Positions 36,601 through 46,980 of a DNA stretch of 64,000 bases are shown here, piece by piece; within the stretch, counting starts at the first letter, position 1; every line of letters begins with the position of its first letter. The DNA comes from Dipylidium caninum (lineage: Eukaryota > Platyhelminthes > Cestoda > Cyclophyllidea > Dipylidiidae): the NCBI GenBank assembly GCA_017562135.1, contig QEYB01000466.1, positions 992,001 through 1,056,000 on the forward strand. Direction: 5' to 3'. The position numbers were made by a program, and so were the translations under genes. Under the pieces are notes generated by a model. It made no database searches. It was not told where the DNA came from and saw only the letters and a list, made by a program, of their open reading frames with translations.

Positions 36601-39600
36601 CTGCGCCCTCTGTCGTGAGCACGGATCTCCCTATGGAGCAGGACATCAACAAGTGTGTCATCTGTTGTTTGTTTTCAACGCACTGATTAATAAATTCCTT
36701 TGCGCATTGGTCCGATCTGGGTCTTCCCTCCTTCATCTCATAGTTGCTGAACTTTCGTGCCACCCATGGTCCTTCTGTTCCTTTCCCGTCTACTTATCGT
36801 TTTGAAAGCGGGGATCCTTATTTTTCGGAGAAACTGGTGAGTTGAGCATCTTATAACCTCTTTACATGGTTCGACTTTTTGTCTACTTATATGCTGCTTA
36901 CTTTAGCCCCCAGGTCTCGGATCAGCCGGCTCTTCAACCACGCGATCTGATGACGAACAAGATTCTCCTGATCCCAAGTGTGTTCGTGACATCATTTTCT
37001 ACTATCTCCTTAAAACTCCTATCTTTGTTTCCTTTTCCAATCCCCTCTGTTTCAACATTTTAGGTTATTCTTTATGGATGGCGTAATACTTAGTCGAGCA
37101 GGTCTGAATACGATTCGCAGAGCGATGGTAAAGGGGCAACCTAAACGCCCGCCCGTTGTTCCGCGTCAGAAGAACCTCCAGACCTCTGCGACTGCCACTC
37201 CAGATACCCATTCAGCTGTAGACACGGCTCCACCATCCGTGTATACGCCAGTACGTCCATAACTCAACCTTTTTACCGCACGTGGGGTATTGAGCTTTTT
37301 CGACCTGTAATTGGATAGCCACTATCTTCCAATGCTTTCACCTGTATTCTGATCACTGAATTTTTTGGTATTCTATTTCAATTGAGAATTTCATGTTTAA
37401 ATTCAGATCTTATCTCTAGCTCCGTGGATTAATTTTCTTCGGATTAGGCGAAGGGATTTAATGAGGGGGATTAGCTACTTTTGTATTGACTAGATGGACG
37501 AAGAAATCACTCAACACTCAGGTGCGGATGCCGACTCAGCCATCGATGGAGATATAATTAAGTCACCACGAAGCGTAATCTCTGAAGAGGACGCAGTTCA
37601 TGGTGGCGGAGCGACCGGCGACTCGAGCTCTACAGCGACGGGTGGTGCGGCCGCCGCAATCTTCCCCACAGATTCTTCTTCTGTCGTATCGTCAGCCGCC
37701 CCTGCTACGACTCCCATGAATGTGAGTGCTTCTATTAGTATTGTCATTATTGGGGGGGTTATTGACTTTTTTATTCCGATCTACTTGATGCTTTGTCTTT
37801 TCCTAGGCACCTTCTGCCAGCAAAAAAACTAAGACAAGTACTACAGTACCTCGACGCCATCTCAATCTTGGTGTGGGTGGATTCCGTGCGAGACCCTCTC
37901 GTGTTTATCAGGTTAGTTTTGTTTACTCCTATGTCTTCACCTTCGTTTAAAATTTAATATTATCAGTTGTAGTGCTATGTGGTTGATCTGCAAGTGGTAA
38001 ATAATACCGTGAATGGCATGACGTGTGGAAAAGAACTCATTGAATTTACATACCATGAAAAAGAGGGTATCGAGTGCATAGGGGTAAAATTGAATTTTAA
38101 TCCTGTGATTTTTTGCGCACAAATGTCGACATATCATAAGCTTTGGTATATCTCGATGATTCTCACCTCTTTTGTTTACTGTAGCACTTTATTTTGGCCT
38201 TTTTCTATGTTATCTCTCTGAGAGAAATACACATCGAAATTTTGTTTATTTTCACAATTTGCAGACAAAGAAATCGCAAATGACGGCTGGTGGTTTGGCG
38301 AGTGGTCAAAAGGTTCTGGGTGATCCCACGCTTTTGCCCGTCGGTAAGAAACGGCGTCCTACTAAGAAGAAATCTGACCTGGAGGAAAATTATCCCGACT
38401 ATTTGATGCAAGCTTTCTTTGGAGATAAGTTGCTCATTTCAGCTTCGAGTGACACCAGTGCAGCGGGTGTGATGAGCACTACTGTCGGCAAGAAACGACG
38501 TCGTAAATCTACGTGCCAAGTAACATGTGGAAATCGAACCGCAACTGTGGTTCCTCCTGAACAGAGTCAGGGGAACGAATCTTCGGACTTCAAAAGATGG
38601 TTGGTTATTTCATTGCCAATTTACCACATTTCTACTCCAACGAATGGGCCTTACTTCTCCAAGTAGGCTAAATTACACATTGCTTCCGGACGTTGACTTT
38701 TAAAAGTTCTTCGTGGTGCACCCGATACTACTTCAATTTCCCCTGTGGTCTCTGTTTCTCACGTACTCATGACGGCGAACATAGTTTTGAGCTTGGGGTC
38801 CTAATAATTCTAAAGAGCACGGAGAGAAGGGAAGGCGGCGAGATGGATGGGTTAAAAATTATTTCAATAGAACCATTAAACTGACCGGTCAAGCAAGTGC
38901 TTATAATGTTTTTGATAGACGGGTTTTGTATGTATTGCTTTTCGAAATAAACTTGCACTCAATCCAGTCTGACACCTGGAATCGCTCTGCCCAGTCATCT
39001 AAAATGGCAAGCCCACGGAGCAGTTTGGCCTCCCCAGTTCCCTGTTCAAGTAATCGACCAAATCTATGGGTTGGAGAGTCCTCCTTCACTGGAGGTACGG
39101 CAGCCGCTCCGGACGATCTACTAGAAGAAGATGCTTTGGGAGAAGAGGAGGAGTACGGCGAGGATGAGGGCACAGTGGATAGCTTGAAGAAGAGAGTCGT
39201 GAAGAGGTTGAAGAGGTTTTCAATGTACCTTCTTCTTCAACCAACGTCGGAAGTGATATTGCCAAAGCTCGAGCATTGCAGTCACCAACTCCCAAACAGA
39301 AGCCACAGACACGTCCAGTAGAATCAGTTACTCAAATGCAAACGAGTGCGCTAATTTCAATCTTTCCTTAACTGGAGTAAAGGATCTTACTGGGCTTCCT
39401 AACGTCTATTTCTCCTTTCTAGATCTTGATGATGTAAATGACTACATGTTGGTTGATGATTTTTTGAACTTGGCTGGCAACTTTGCCGCCACGTCGGAGG
39501 TCAAACGCCCCGCTTCGGTATCGTCGAATACCCCGATTGCCGGTGGCTCTACTTTCAGCGAGTCATCATCGTCTTTGAAACAACGTGTTCCTGTTTCTCA

Positions 39601-42600
39601 GGCTTCTATGTCGATTAACGTTTTTACGGATCAACTGCAGCAGCACTCTCAACAATTCGTATCTGTATCAGATCAAAAGCACAGTGCTGACCTCCCACCC
39701 AGGGTAAGTTATTTTGTGTATTACTATGTTGGAATGGATTTGATCGTTGAGTTTAAATGTCCATTCACCGCCACTTTTTATTAGTCGATTTCGGAGGCTA
39801 GTTATCAACAACAGCAATTACAAAATCGTCCTCTATTCTCTGAGGAGAGTCAGGCCATCCCTTCACCCAGGCAGCATGATATTCAGCCGACGTCTCACCA
39901 ACAGTCCGTTACTCCGGCTTCTCTTGCACCGGTCCAACAACCTCAGTCCGAGTCTCAGCTACTACCTGAATTGAGTGCTTTGGATATTGAGTCTCAGTTG
40001 ATTGAATTCGAAACCACAGGCGGTGGCGGAAGCAGTGGTAGTGTCGGACTTCATTCCGAGGGGACATCGCCGCCACCACCCCCGACGCCTCAGCCTAGCA
40101 CCCTTTCCAAGGCGGAGTCACTACAAGGCCAAGTGTCAGCGTCATCCCCCTTCCCTTTGCAAGGCGAGGGTCAATCCGTGGCTCCAAACTACCCACCGCG
40201 GACTCCTCAGTATGCACCTCGGGGTATGATCCCACAACAACAACAACGCGCCCAGTTTTATCTTCAACAGCAGCAGAACTATCCCACCACCATGGTAGAT
40301 CCCAATGCCCCTCAGCCACCTCCCCCGCCGCCACCGCCCTATCCAGGATCAAGACCGCCTATGGCGTGGAGGCAACCGATGCCCCAGAGGTACGCTCAAT
40401 TTCCATCACAAATGGGCTATATGACTGCAAGTCAGCAACAGAAGCAACAACAACAACAGCAACAACAACAACAAAGGTTCCAAGCAGCCGCAGTATATCG
40501 CGGAATGTCGCCCAACCTCGTACCCTCATCCAGTGGGTCCGGAGCGCTGTCGCCAAAGCCACGACAATCCCCCTACTCCGTTGCGTACGATCCTTCGTCG
40601 ATGGGCTCTGAGGGTGGGATTCTATCAAGTCAACAATTGAAAACAATGTTGCGTCAGGGTAATTACCCACTTTAATCTATCTTCTAGTCTCCCCTTGACA
40701 TACATTTCGGACATTAACCTAATTGGTCTGCTATATCTCCAAAGTGTGCATCGGCTTTTGTTCATTTCTGTTTTTCTGCGATTTCCATCATAATTAACTC
40801 CAATTTAGAAATGTTAAGTTTATACGCTTGTCTTGTCCGACTATTTACATTACTCTTTTTTTAAGGCTTGAACACTGTCTCTTCCTACATAACAATGAAC
40901 AAGATGTGTTGAGTGGAGGGTCTTTTCGCTTGTAGATGTAAGTCCTCGGCGGCCGGTTGATGTGCAATTGGGTGCTAGTGGCGGGCAGGTGATAACCTCC
41001 GAAGGCGTGACTTCTTCCGCTCTCTTTAATCCGCCCACACCGATAATGCCTGGTTCGGGTTGCCTCGACAGCACTACCGGAGGCGTCGGTATTTCCAGTG
41101 GTGGTGGCGGTGGTAGTTCTCTTGGATCGGTTAATCGGCGCGTAAATTACGAAAAGTGGGAGGATGAAGAACGCCTCGGCATTCAATCAACAATTGCGCC
41201 TGTTCTCTACGCCAACATCGCCCATCCCGAATTGAAAGCCCAATGGCCCGATCCTCGGGTTAGGGCTCGTGAAATTCAAAAACTTTGGCGTCGTCTACCA
41301 CCAGAAGAACGTTCACAATATGTCGTAAGATTACATTACTATTTTCTTCTATAAGAACCTTTTTTTGAACACCCTTGTGTTGCCTCTAACAGAAAGCTTA
41401 TTTGTTGTAGAATCGAGCACGCGCAAACAAGACCCAGTTTCGGGCTAGCTCCAACGCTCTTTCACCTCGCGGTGGCAGCAGCGGTGGTGGCGGGGCTGGC
41501 ATCCAGTCACCTCACAGTCTCCCTCAGCATCACATGTTGCAAACTGGCCATGGTTCGGCCCCACTTAGTGGGTCTATTCCTCCCCACACACCAGGAAGTG
41601 CTTCAATCACGCATGTTCCTGCATCATTTTCTCCTAGTCGTATTCCTCTTAGTACTTCTGCCTTCGACTCCTGCTAGTAGTGCTCGCAGCACCAGCTCTG
41701 GTCTTGAGCAACCTCTTAGCGGCACACCGATCGTGTCTACCTATGCTCCGTCGCCTGCGGCCGTGCGTCACGTTCAGTCGTTCCAACAACCACCTCGCCC
41801 TTCACCGCATCATCAGCTGATGCAGGGTCAAGCAATTCCCGCCTCTACTCCGACTCGAGCACATTCTTCACCATCACAGGTCATTCCCCAATCTCCACTT
41901 TCAAAAAGTGCTCACCTCACTGATCAGCGCGCAGCGGAAACCGATCCAAGTCTTATGGCCTTGGTAAATTGCTAGTCCATGCCTTCTTTGGCGCCATACC
42001 TTTTAACGAATTTTAAATAATTCCAAATGTCTCCTTGATATTATCTCCAATTCTTTTAGCCTCATTCCTTTGAGGGAGTTGTCAGTAGCCATGCCATAAT
42101 GGAGGCTTCTGGGAGTGTTCCCTCCTCACACTCAGGCATTCAGAGGCCACCCTCATCTACATCGGCAGCTATATCGGATGATCAGTCGACAGAACCGCAG
42201 GGTCAAGCGACTGCGATCTTCCCGCCTCAAGCGCCATTGCAAGGCCATGACCCGCCCTCTGTGTCTGCATCTCAGCCCTCCCCGTCACTTTCGCCCAGTT
42301 CCTTATTGGGTGGTACTGTACGAAGGGGTGGACCCACCTCACTCCCGCCTCCGCCTTCCCACACGGCTGAGCCTTCCTCGCCTGCCGCGATGTCGTCTTC
42401 CTCGCCTTACCAGCATCAAGTTTCTCACTTCCGCCAACACACCTCTGGCATCTACTCCCGATCAATCTATGGTAATTCCTACATACTTAGTATCAGTAAT
42501 AAACCATTTTAGCAGCTTTTTAGTCCCCATTTTCCTATTTTTAATCTTGGCTGGCCGAATCTCATCTTAGTGGGATTGTTCTTTCCCCTTGCGACGTTAC

Positions 42601-45245
42601 AGATACTGCAGCCACCGCAGACTCCGGCCCAACAACAAGGAACTTACCTACCACCTCCTCCTCCTCCCCCGCCAGCCTGGCCGTCTTCGGGCTTTGCAGG
42701 AGTCAGTTCTTCCATGACACCGTCACATCAACACGTCCGCTGGTCCCCTGGCAGTCATCCCTCTCCCGTGTCTCCTGCCCCAACTGCGCAGCACCATCAG
42801 CAACATCTTTTATACCAACAAAGGCAGCAGCAACAGCAGGAGTTAATGCATCATCATCATTTCCAGCAGCAGCATTTCATCGCCTCCCCGCGTTCTGTCC
42901 CTCCGTATGGAGCTAATCCCCTAATGCAACAGGTATATGATTACATCTGCCACTTATGTTTTCTATCTGAGGTGCATCAGTCTGAATGGATTGTAAAACT
43001 TTCAACTTATTCAATTTTGTAGCCACCGACACCCATTCCGCAGCATTACGGTGGAGTTCATGGCACGTCACACGCACCAGTCCCCGTAAGTTCCCAGTCT
43101 CAACCGTTGGCACCGCCACCACCTCTCCCACCGCAAATTTCACCACCAACGGGCTCATCCACGGGTGAAAGAGAGCGCCAAAAGCTTCGAGAAATTCTCG
43201 CCAAGAAGATGTCTGCCACAGCTCAACAACAACAACAATCGGAACAACAACAATCGCAGCAGCAGCAGCACCCAATGTCCGGTACCCCACCTCATACATC
43301 TTATCAACAGCAAGCCATGACTACGCACCACCAAGCTCAGCCTCAGCAACAGGTGGGTTACAAATAAATTTTGCGTAAATCGACGCGTATTTTTTAATCA
43401 CTTGTTCACTTGCGTGCTGCTTAGTGTTCCACCTGACTTTTTCATTCCTTTACTTTCGGCTTTTTACTTTTAGCATTTGCACCAACAACAACAGCAGCAG
43501 CAGCAGCATCTCTACTCCCATGCCAGTTCCCCTTACTCATACCAGCGACAACAAATTCGTCCGCCTCACACCACGTCACAAACCCCCTTGCCGACTTCTG
43601 GAAGTGGAGCTGATAGCAGTGGTGTTGGAATTAGTCCTTTCCTCCCTGGTTCGCCACCAGCTCAGCAACAACACCCACCCAGTGGCTTTGCGCACTCGTC
43701 CCCTTCTTTCGAATCTGGCTTCACTATGCAGCAACAGGCGACTGCTCGTAGTAGTGCCACTGGTGGTGCTATTGCTCAATCGCCTGTAGTTTCCACTTCG
43801 CCTCCGGTAGTCGCCTCGCCTGGCAGTACTTCGATTCCCCCGTCTCTGGTGTTCGCCCCCTGCTCTTCCTGCTTCCTCAACGTCTGTTAGTCATCATCAG
43901 GAAGCACCGCCCCATCCACCACCTCCGCCCTATCACGTCACCTCATCTACTTCCTCTGTCATTGAATCGTCACATGTAAGCCTATTGTGAATATATTGAT
44001 GCTTGTTTTTAGAATTTACCTACCGTTATCCGGTTATTACAGCAACGAAGTCCCTACCACTCACTCCAAGCCCAGCCATCACAATTGTCAACAGCAGTCA
44101 AGTCTTCTTCTGCTTCCATTGCACCGCCATCTTCAGGCATGGAAGAGGGGGGCTTCGAGCCACCCGTCATTGTCAGCCGGGTTGTCGGCTCTGGTGCCGG
44201 AAAGGAAAGACCACGTTTCATTCCTCAACAGCCGCAGCAGCAACAACAACAACAACAGCAGCAGGCCTCTGTTGAGGCTGCTGGAGAAATGGGAGTTCCG
44301 CTGCCTCCGCCCATGGTATACGCGCCCCGAATGCAGCAAGAACAGCTAACACCTCATCCCATGAGTAGGTAGCACTGCAACTTTTCTTTTGGCTTGGATT
44401 TCTGCTTAACATTGTGGGTCAATGCTTCGTTGCATAGGCCAAGCACAATTCGAATCGGAATACCATTATCGGCCTTCTCAATCTCCGGCGGAGGTACACC
44501 ACCAGATGCCACAGCCAAAGCCATCACCGCAGTTTTATGCAACACAAACGCACCATCAGTCGCCGTTGGCACAAGTTCCCTCCCAGACTCCCTTGACCTC
44601 ACATCAAGACGATACTTCGACTATCGCGACTTCAGAATCAACGTCCACTAGTGGTTGCTACGCCGGGGATCCCGATAGACCCGCTGGTGGTGCCAGCAGC
44701 GACGGCGTTAACACTTACCCTGATTGTCCAACGCAATATTTAATTTCAGAAGGTCAACCAATTCACTACAACGTTGGTTTTATGCCTCCGTCCTACTCGA
44801 GAGTGCGACAACCGTTGCCGAGCTCTGCGTACGCTTCACCTCCGACTGCTCAAACTAGTAGGCTTGATTATCCCCAATCGGTGCCACCGCATTCCTCTAG
44901 CCTCTATGAGCAAACACCATCGCAGCAAAGGCAATCATACATGCCTTCACAGACTCCGCAATACAGTCCCTATAGTGTGCCTCCTCGATCCCCTTTCTCG
45001 GCCCACCATCCAACACCGCCTCGTCCCGACGCCGCAGGCCATAGGGGTCTTTCTGAGGGTAGGTTCATTTAAGTCGTTGTCGGCGGTGTGTTCACGTATG
45101 CCGGTTGCCATTGGAGTGGATCTCTTGAGAACAATCTTTTTTTGTATTAACTCTCTCCCCTTTTTTTAATGACTTTGAGCTGACCCCATGTCTAATTATT
45201 TGTAATCTTTCAGATCAGCCTTCCCATCCGGGCAATATGCAGTAA
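30672..45245 (+). CDS. LPT: LPT-like protein: N-terminal half of MLL3/4 (KMT2C/D), PHD fingers plus HMG box, no SET domain
   Basis: A COMPASS-like complex subunit linked to enhancer H3K4 methylation, encoded without the catalytic part. 28 exons fit: 30672-31036, 31072-31312, 31349-31737, 31774-31975, 32043-32156, 32413-32715, 32854-33294, 33885-34049, 34133-34387, 35446-35799, 36344-36652, 36907-36977, 37064-37250, 37494-37721, 37807-37911, 38265-38603, 38968-39345, 39423-39703, 39785-40658, 40936-41324, 41411-41963, 42060-42471, 42571-42932, 43023-43352, 43474-43975, 44043-44364, 44438-45058, 45214-45245 (about 3,040 aa). Order: ePHD and PHD fingers, a second PHD cluster, [20 protein letters not shown] (an MLL3/4 motif), acidic and Gln/Pro-rich linkers, an HMG box and a long Pro/Gln tail. 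The last codon is followed by a poly(A) signal and then another gene, so SET and FYR domains are absent. Frame breaks near 39182, 41664 and 43860 need explaining. Confidence 0.9.
31072..32715 (+). other. LPT: LPT-like: extended PHD and first PHD-finger cluster
   Basis: Within exons 2-6. The extended PHD has [14 protein letters not shown], then [13 protein letters not shown] and [12 protein letters not shown]. The next fingers are [20 protein letters not shown] with FHNPC and [10 protein letters not shown], then [19 protein letters not shown] and KCERCRTC. The following exon gives [13 protein letters not shown] and CCAVCERAW. The last finger is split: [14 protein letters not shown] is followed by a Gly/Ser/Thr-rich insert of about 60 residues before YFCPSCRN. 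Order and spacing otherwise track human KMT2C closely (e.g. CALCRHLGATIKC, CDTCDKGYHTFCL). These fingers are thought to read histone tails. Two introns inside this cluster are only 36 nt (31313-31348 and 31738-31773). Confidence 0.9.
35446..36652 (+). other. LPT: LPT-like: second PHD cluster (MLL3/4 PHD4-6 equivalent)
   Basis: Two exons, 35446-35799 and 36344-36652, separated by a 544-nt intron placed exactly at VPK/GNWKC. Motifs are [53 protein letters not shown], then [37 protein letters not shown] and [19 protein letters not shown]. Each aligns without gaps to the human KMT2C/D block ([57 protein letters not shown]). All zinc ligands appear present. In MLL3/4 this cluster has been reported to bind histone H4 tails, and that function is assumed here. 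Confidence 0.92.
36260..36289. repeat. 15-bp perfect tandem duplication
   Basis: Two exact adjacent copies of ACTGGTACTTATTCG within the intron between the two exons of the second PHD cluster. Confidence 0.9.
40442..40476. repeat. LPT: CAA/CAG polyglutamine tract in LPT-like exon 19
   Basis: A mixed CAA/CAG run encodes about 11 consecutive glutamines after a lysine. Mixed codons make slippage less likely than in a pure CAG array. Similar Gln runs recur in exons 23, 24, 25 and 26, matching the Gln-rich linkers of MLL3/4. Confidence 0.9.
41140..41437 (+). other. LPT: LPT-like: HMG box
   Basis: Spans the end of exon 20 and the start of exon 21 across an 86-nt intron (41325-41410). The sequence [20 protein letters not shown], then [13 protein letters not shown], then [19 protein letters not shown], then [17 protein letters not shown] matches the MLL3/4 HMG box (WELEEPLGLNSTISAVLYANVNHPDL... 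KIWRSLP... QARDNRAA). In this family the box is found in the N-terminal half, and Drosophila LPT also keeps it. Confidence 0.88.
44231..44262. repeat. LPT: CAG/CAA polyglutamine tract in LPT-like exon 26
   Basis: A run of CAG then CAA codons encodes about ten glutamines after a PQQP context. It lies in the low-complexity Pro/Gln tail that follows the HMG box. Confidence 0.85.
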
Positions 45246-46980
45246 TTTATTACCCTGACGATATGACTACGCAAGCTCTCCAATAATGTTAATGTCTATG
45301 CTAGTCTCGTTTCACGGTTCGCTTTCTTGGACTACTTATCATACTCATGTAGTTTATTTTACCCCTCGTTCGTATCGGTTGTACAATAAAATCTATCATT
45401 ACTCTTTTTTTGATTTTCAATGTTTATGTTTCCTTTTTTTGGAGGGTCGACATGAAGGTGAAATCGTTTTCGGATGATTGGACAGTGCAACACTGCTTTT
45501 AGCTGTGGAAATCGTATCTGGGTCTTCGTATATTCTAGACTTAACATACTTTGGTAATATTGTTTTAGGTTAGACAGATTCTCTTGACGTTGAGAAGGGG
45601 GGATGGATAATTTTAGCAATCGCAATCTAATTCTCCATGTGTTGCTTGGGGGTCGTCGTAAGTTGTCGTCGGTGACGGGACGGCGGCAGGGTAGTCGCGT
45701 GTTGTCGAATGGATGAGTGGAAGGTGTTTCTGGGTGTATGTTGAGCGGGTAAGGCTGTCTAAAGCTGAAGTCTTAAAGGTCTGAGCAATGAGTCGACGGT
45801 GCATCACCTTTCGCACGATAGTGGGAAGCCCAAGTAAATAAGTCTGTGTGGTGTGTACAAAATAAACCAACTTTGCAATTCTTAACAATCATTAAATTTT
45901 ATTAATTGAGGTTCAAGTATAGAGCAATGTAAAGGTTCAACGAGATCACCTGTAACCCATTCTTCCTTATAAAAGTTGTTTTATTCAGTTATGACCTTAC
46001 AGCAACTCTTCTGTTGCTATCTAACGACGCGCCCAAATCGACAACCACTGTCTCGTTCATGTCCTTCGGTGTGAGATGACCCCTCCTTAATATCCGTAAT
46101 ACAGCAAATAATTGCGATTTAGCATTATAAAAACTACCAAATGCCAATAGGGACTGGTTCTATTACGATGTGTCCTACTTCGTAGCAACACAAACAAATA
46201 ATTTTGGTTGAGCAATTGTTTGGTGACGTAATATACACTCAAATAATCATTAAACCGGTCTAGTTTATAAATATTTCACGTACTCAAATTTATTATTTGC
46301 TTGCTTAGGGCATTTAATCAGCATGCTACATATAATCATTCTGCCATGTTTATCCAAATTTTCAAAACAAACAAATAATCAGTCTTCTTAACACGACACC
46401 GGTAGAAATTAATGAATTATAGCGTTTGATTTACTTTTCATATATTAATTTTACCGAAACAGCAGCACGTATATATCACGATTGAATTACTAGTCCTCAC
46501 GCCTTCGAAGTTACTTTTTCATCTTATTTACCGTTGTCAAAATACTTCAAATGAACCGGTATTTGCTTTTTAACATGATGCAATTTTTTTTTTTTGACCG
46601 CTGTGTTTATAAATGAGGTTAAATGTTTGATAATTCCACAATGATATTTCGCAGCCGAATCATACACTTCCAAACTATTGCATGTGCAATATTTTGCAGC
46701 TTATTGCTTGCTAAATGAAAATTCTTATTCTTCCAGCTTACCTCCGTATGAGAACTGTGACGAATTAATAGGAAATCCAGAAGGCTGTGTTTCTGCACGG
46801 CTCTTGAATTTTTGGTGTTGCATTTTATGACTTAATTTTCTTGGCGTTCCCCGATCAACTCATCGGTCATAATTACGGACGTTGTATTTGCTAAAATAGT
46901 AAGGCGTCAAACATTACTTTTTTATTTATATACCAAGTCTGGAAGAATCTCATTATTTGTTAAAATGTACAGGAAGAATA
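45246..46980. other. Intergenic interval LPT-like to DYRK-like
   Basis: About 1.7 kb of A+T-rich sequence holding the LPT 3' UTR and the 5' region of the kinase gene. A possible acceptor (TTAAAATGTACAG) ends at 46970, 10 nt before the kinase ATG, so a non-coding 5' exon or trans-splicing is possible. No SET, FYRN or FYRC-like coding sequence is seen on either strand. Confidence 0.5.
45385..45390 (+). terminator. AATAAA polyadenylation signal of LPT-like gene
   Basis: Canonical AATAAA 140 nt past the LPT-like stop codon, followed by T-rich sequence. It supports the end of the transcript here rather than continuation into a SET-encoding part. Confidence 0.55.

Noticed and set aside
41472..41650. 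Hydrophobic frame starting [14 protein letters not shown]
   Set aside because: Wrong frame of the exon after the HMG box. The Ser/Gly/Pro-rich frame continuing from [15 protein letters not shown] is the coding one.
45246..46980. Search for SET/FYR exons downstream of the LPT-like stop
   Set aside because: No SET-type motifs such as NHSC or the post-SET cysteines were found on either strand before the kinase gene.
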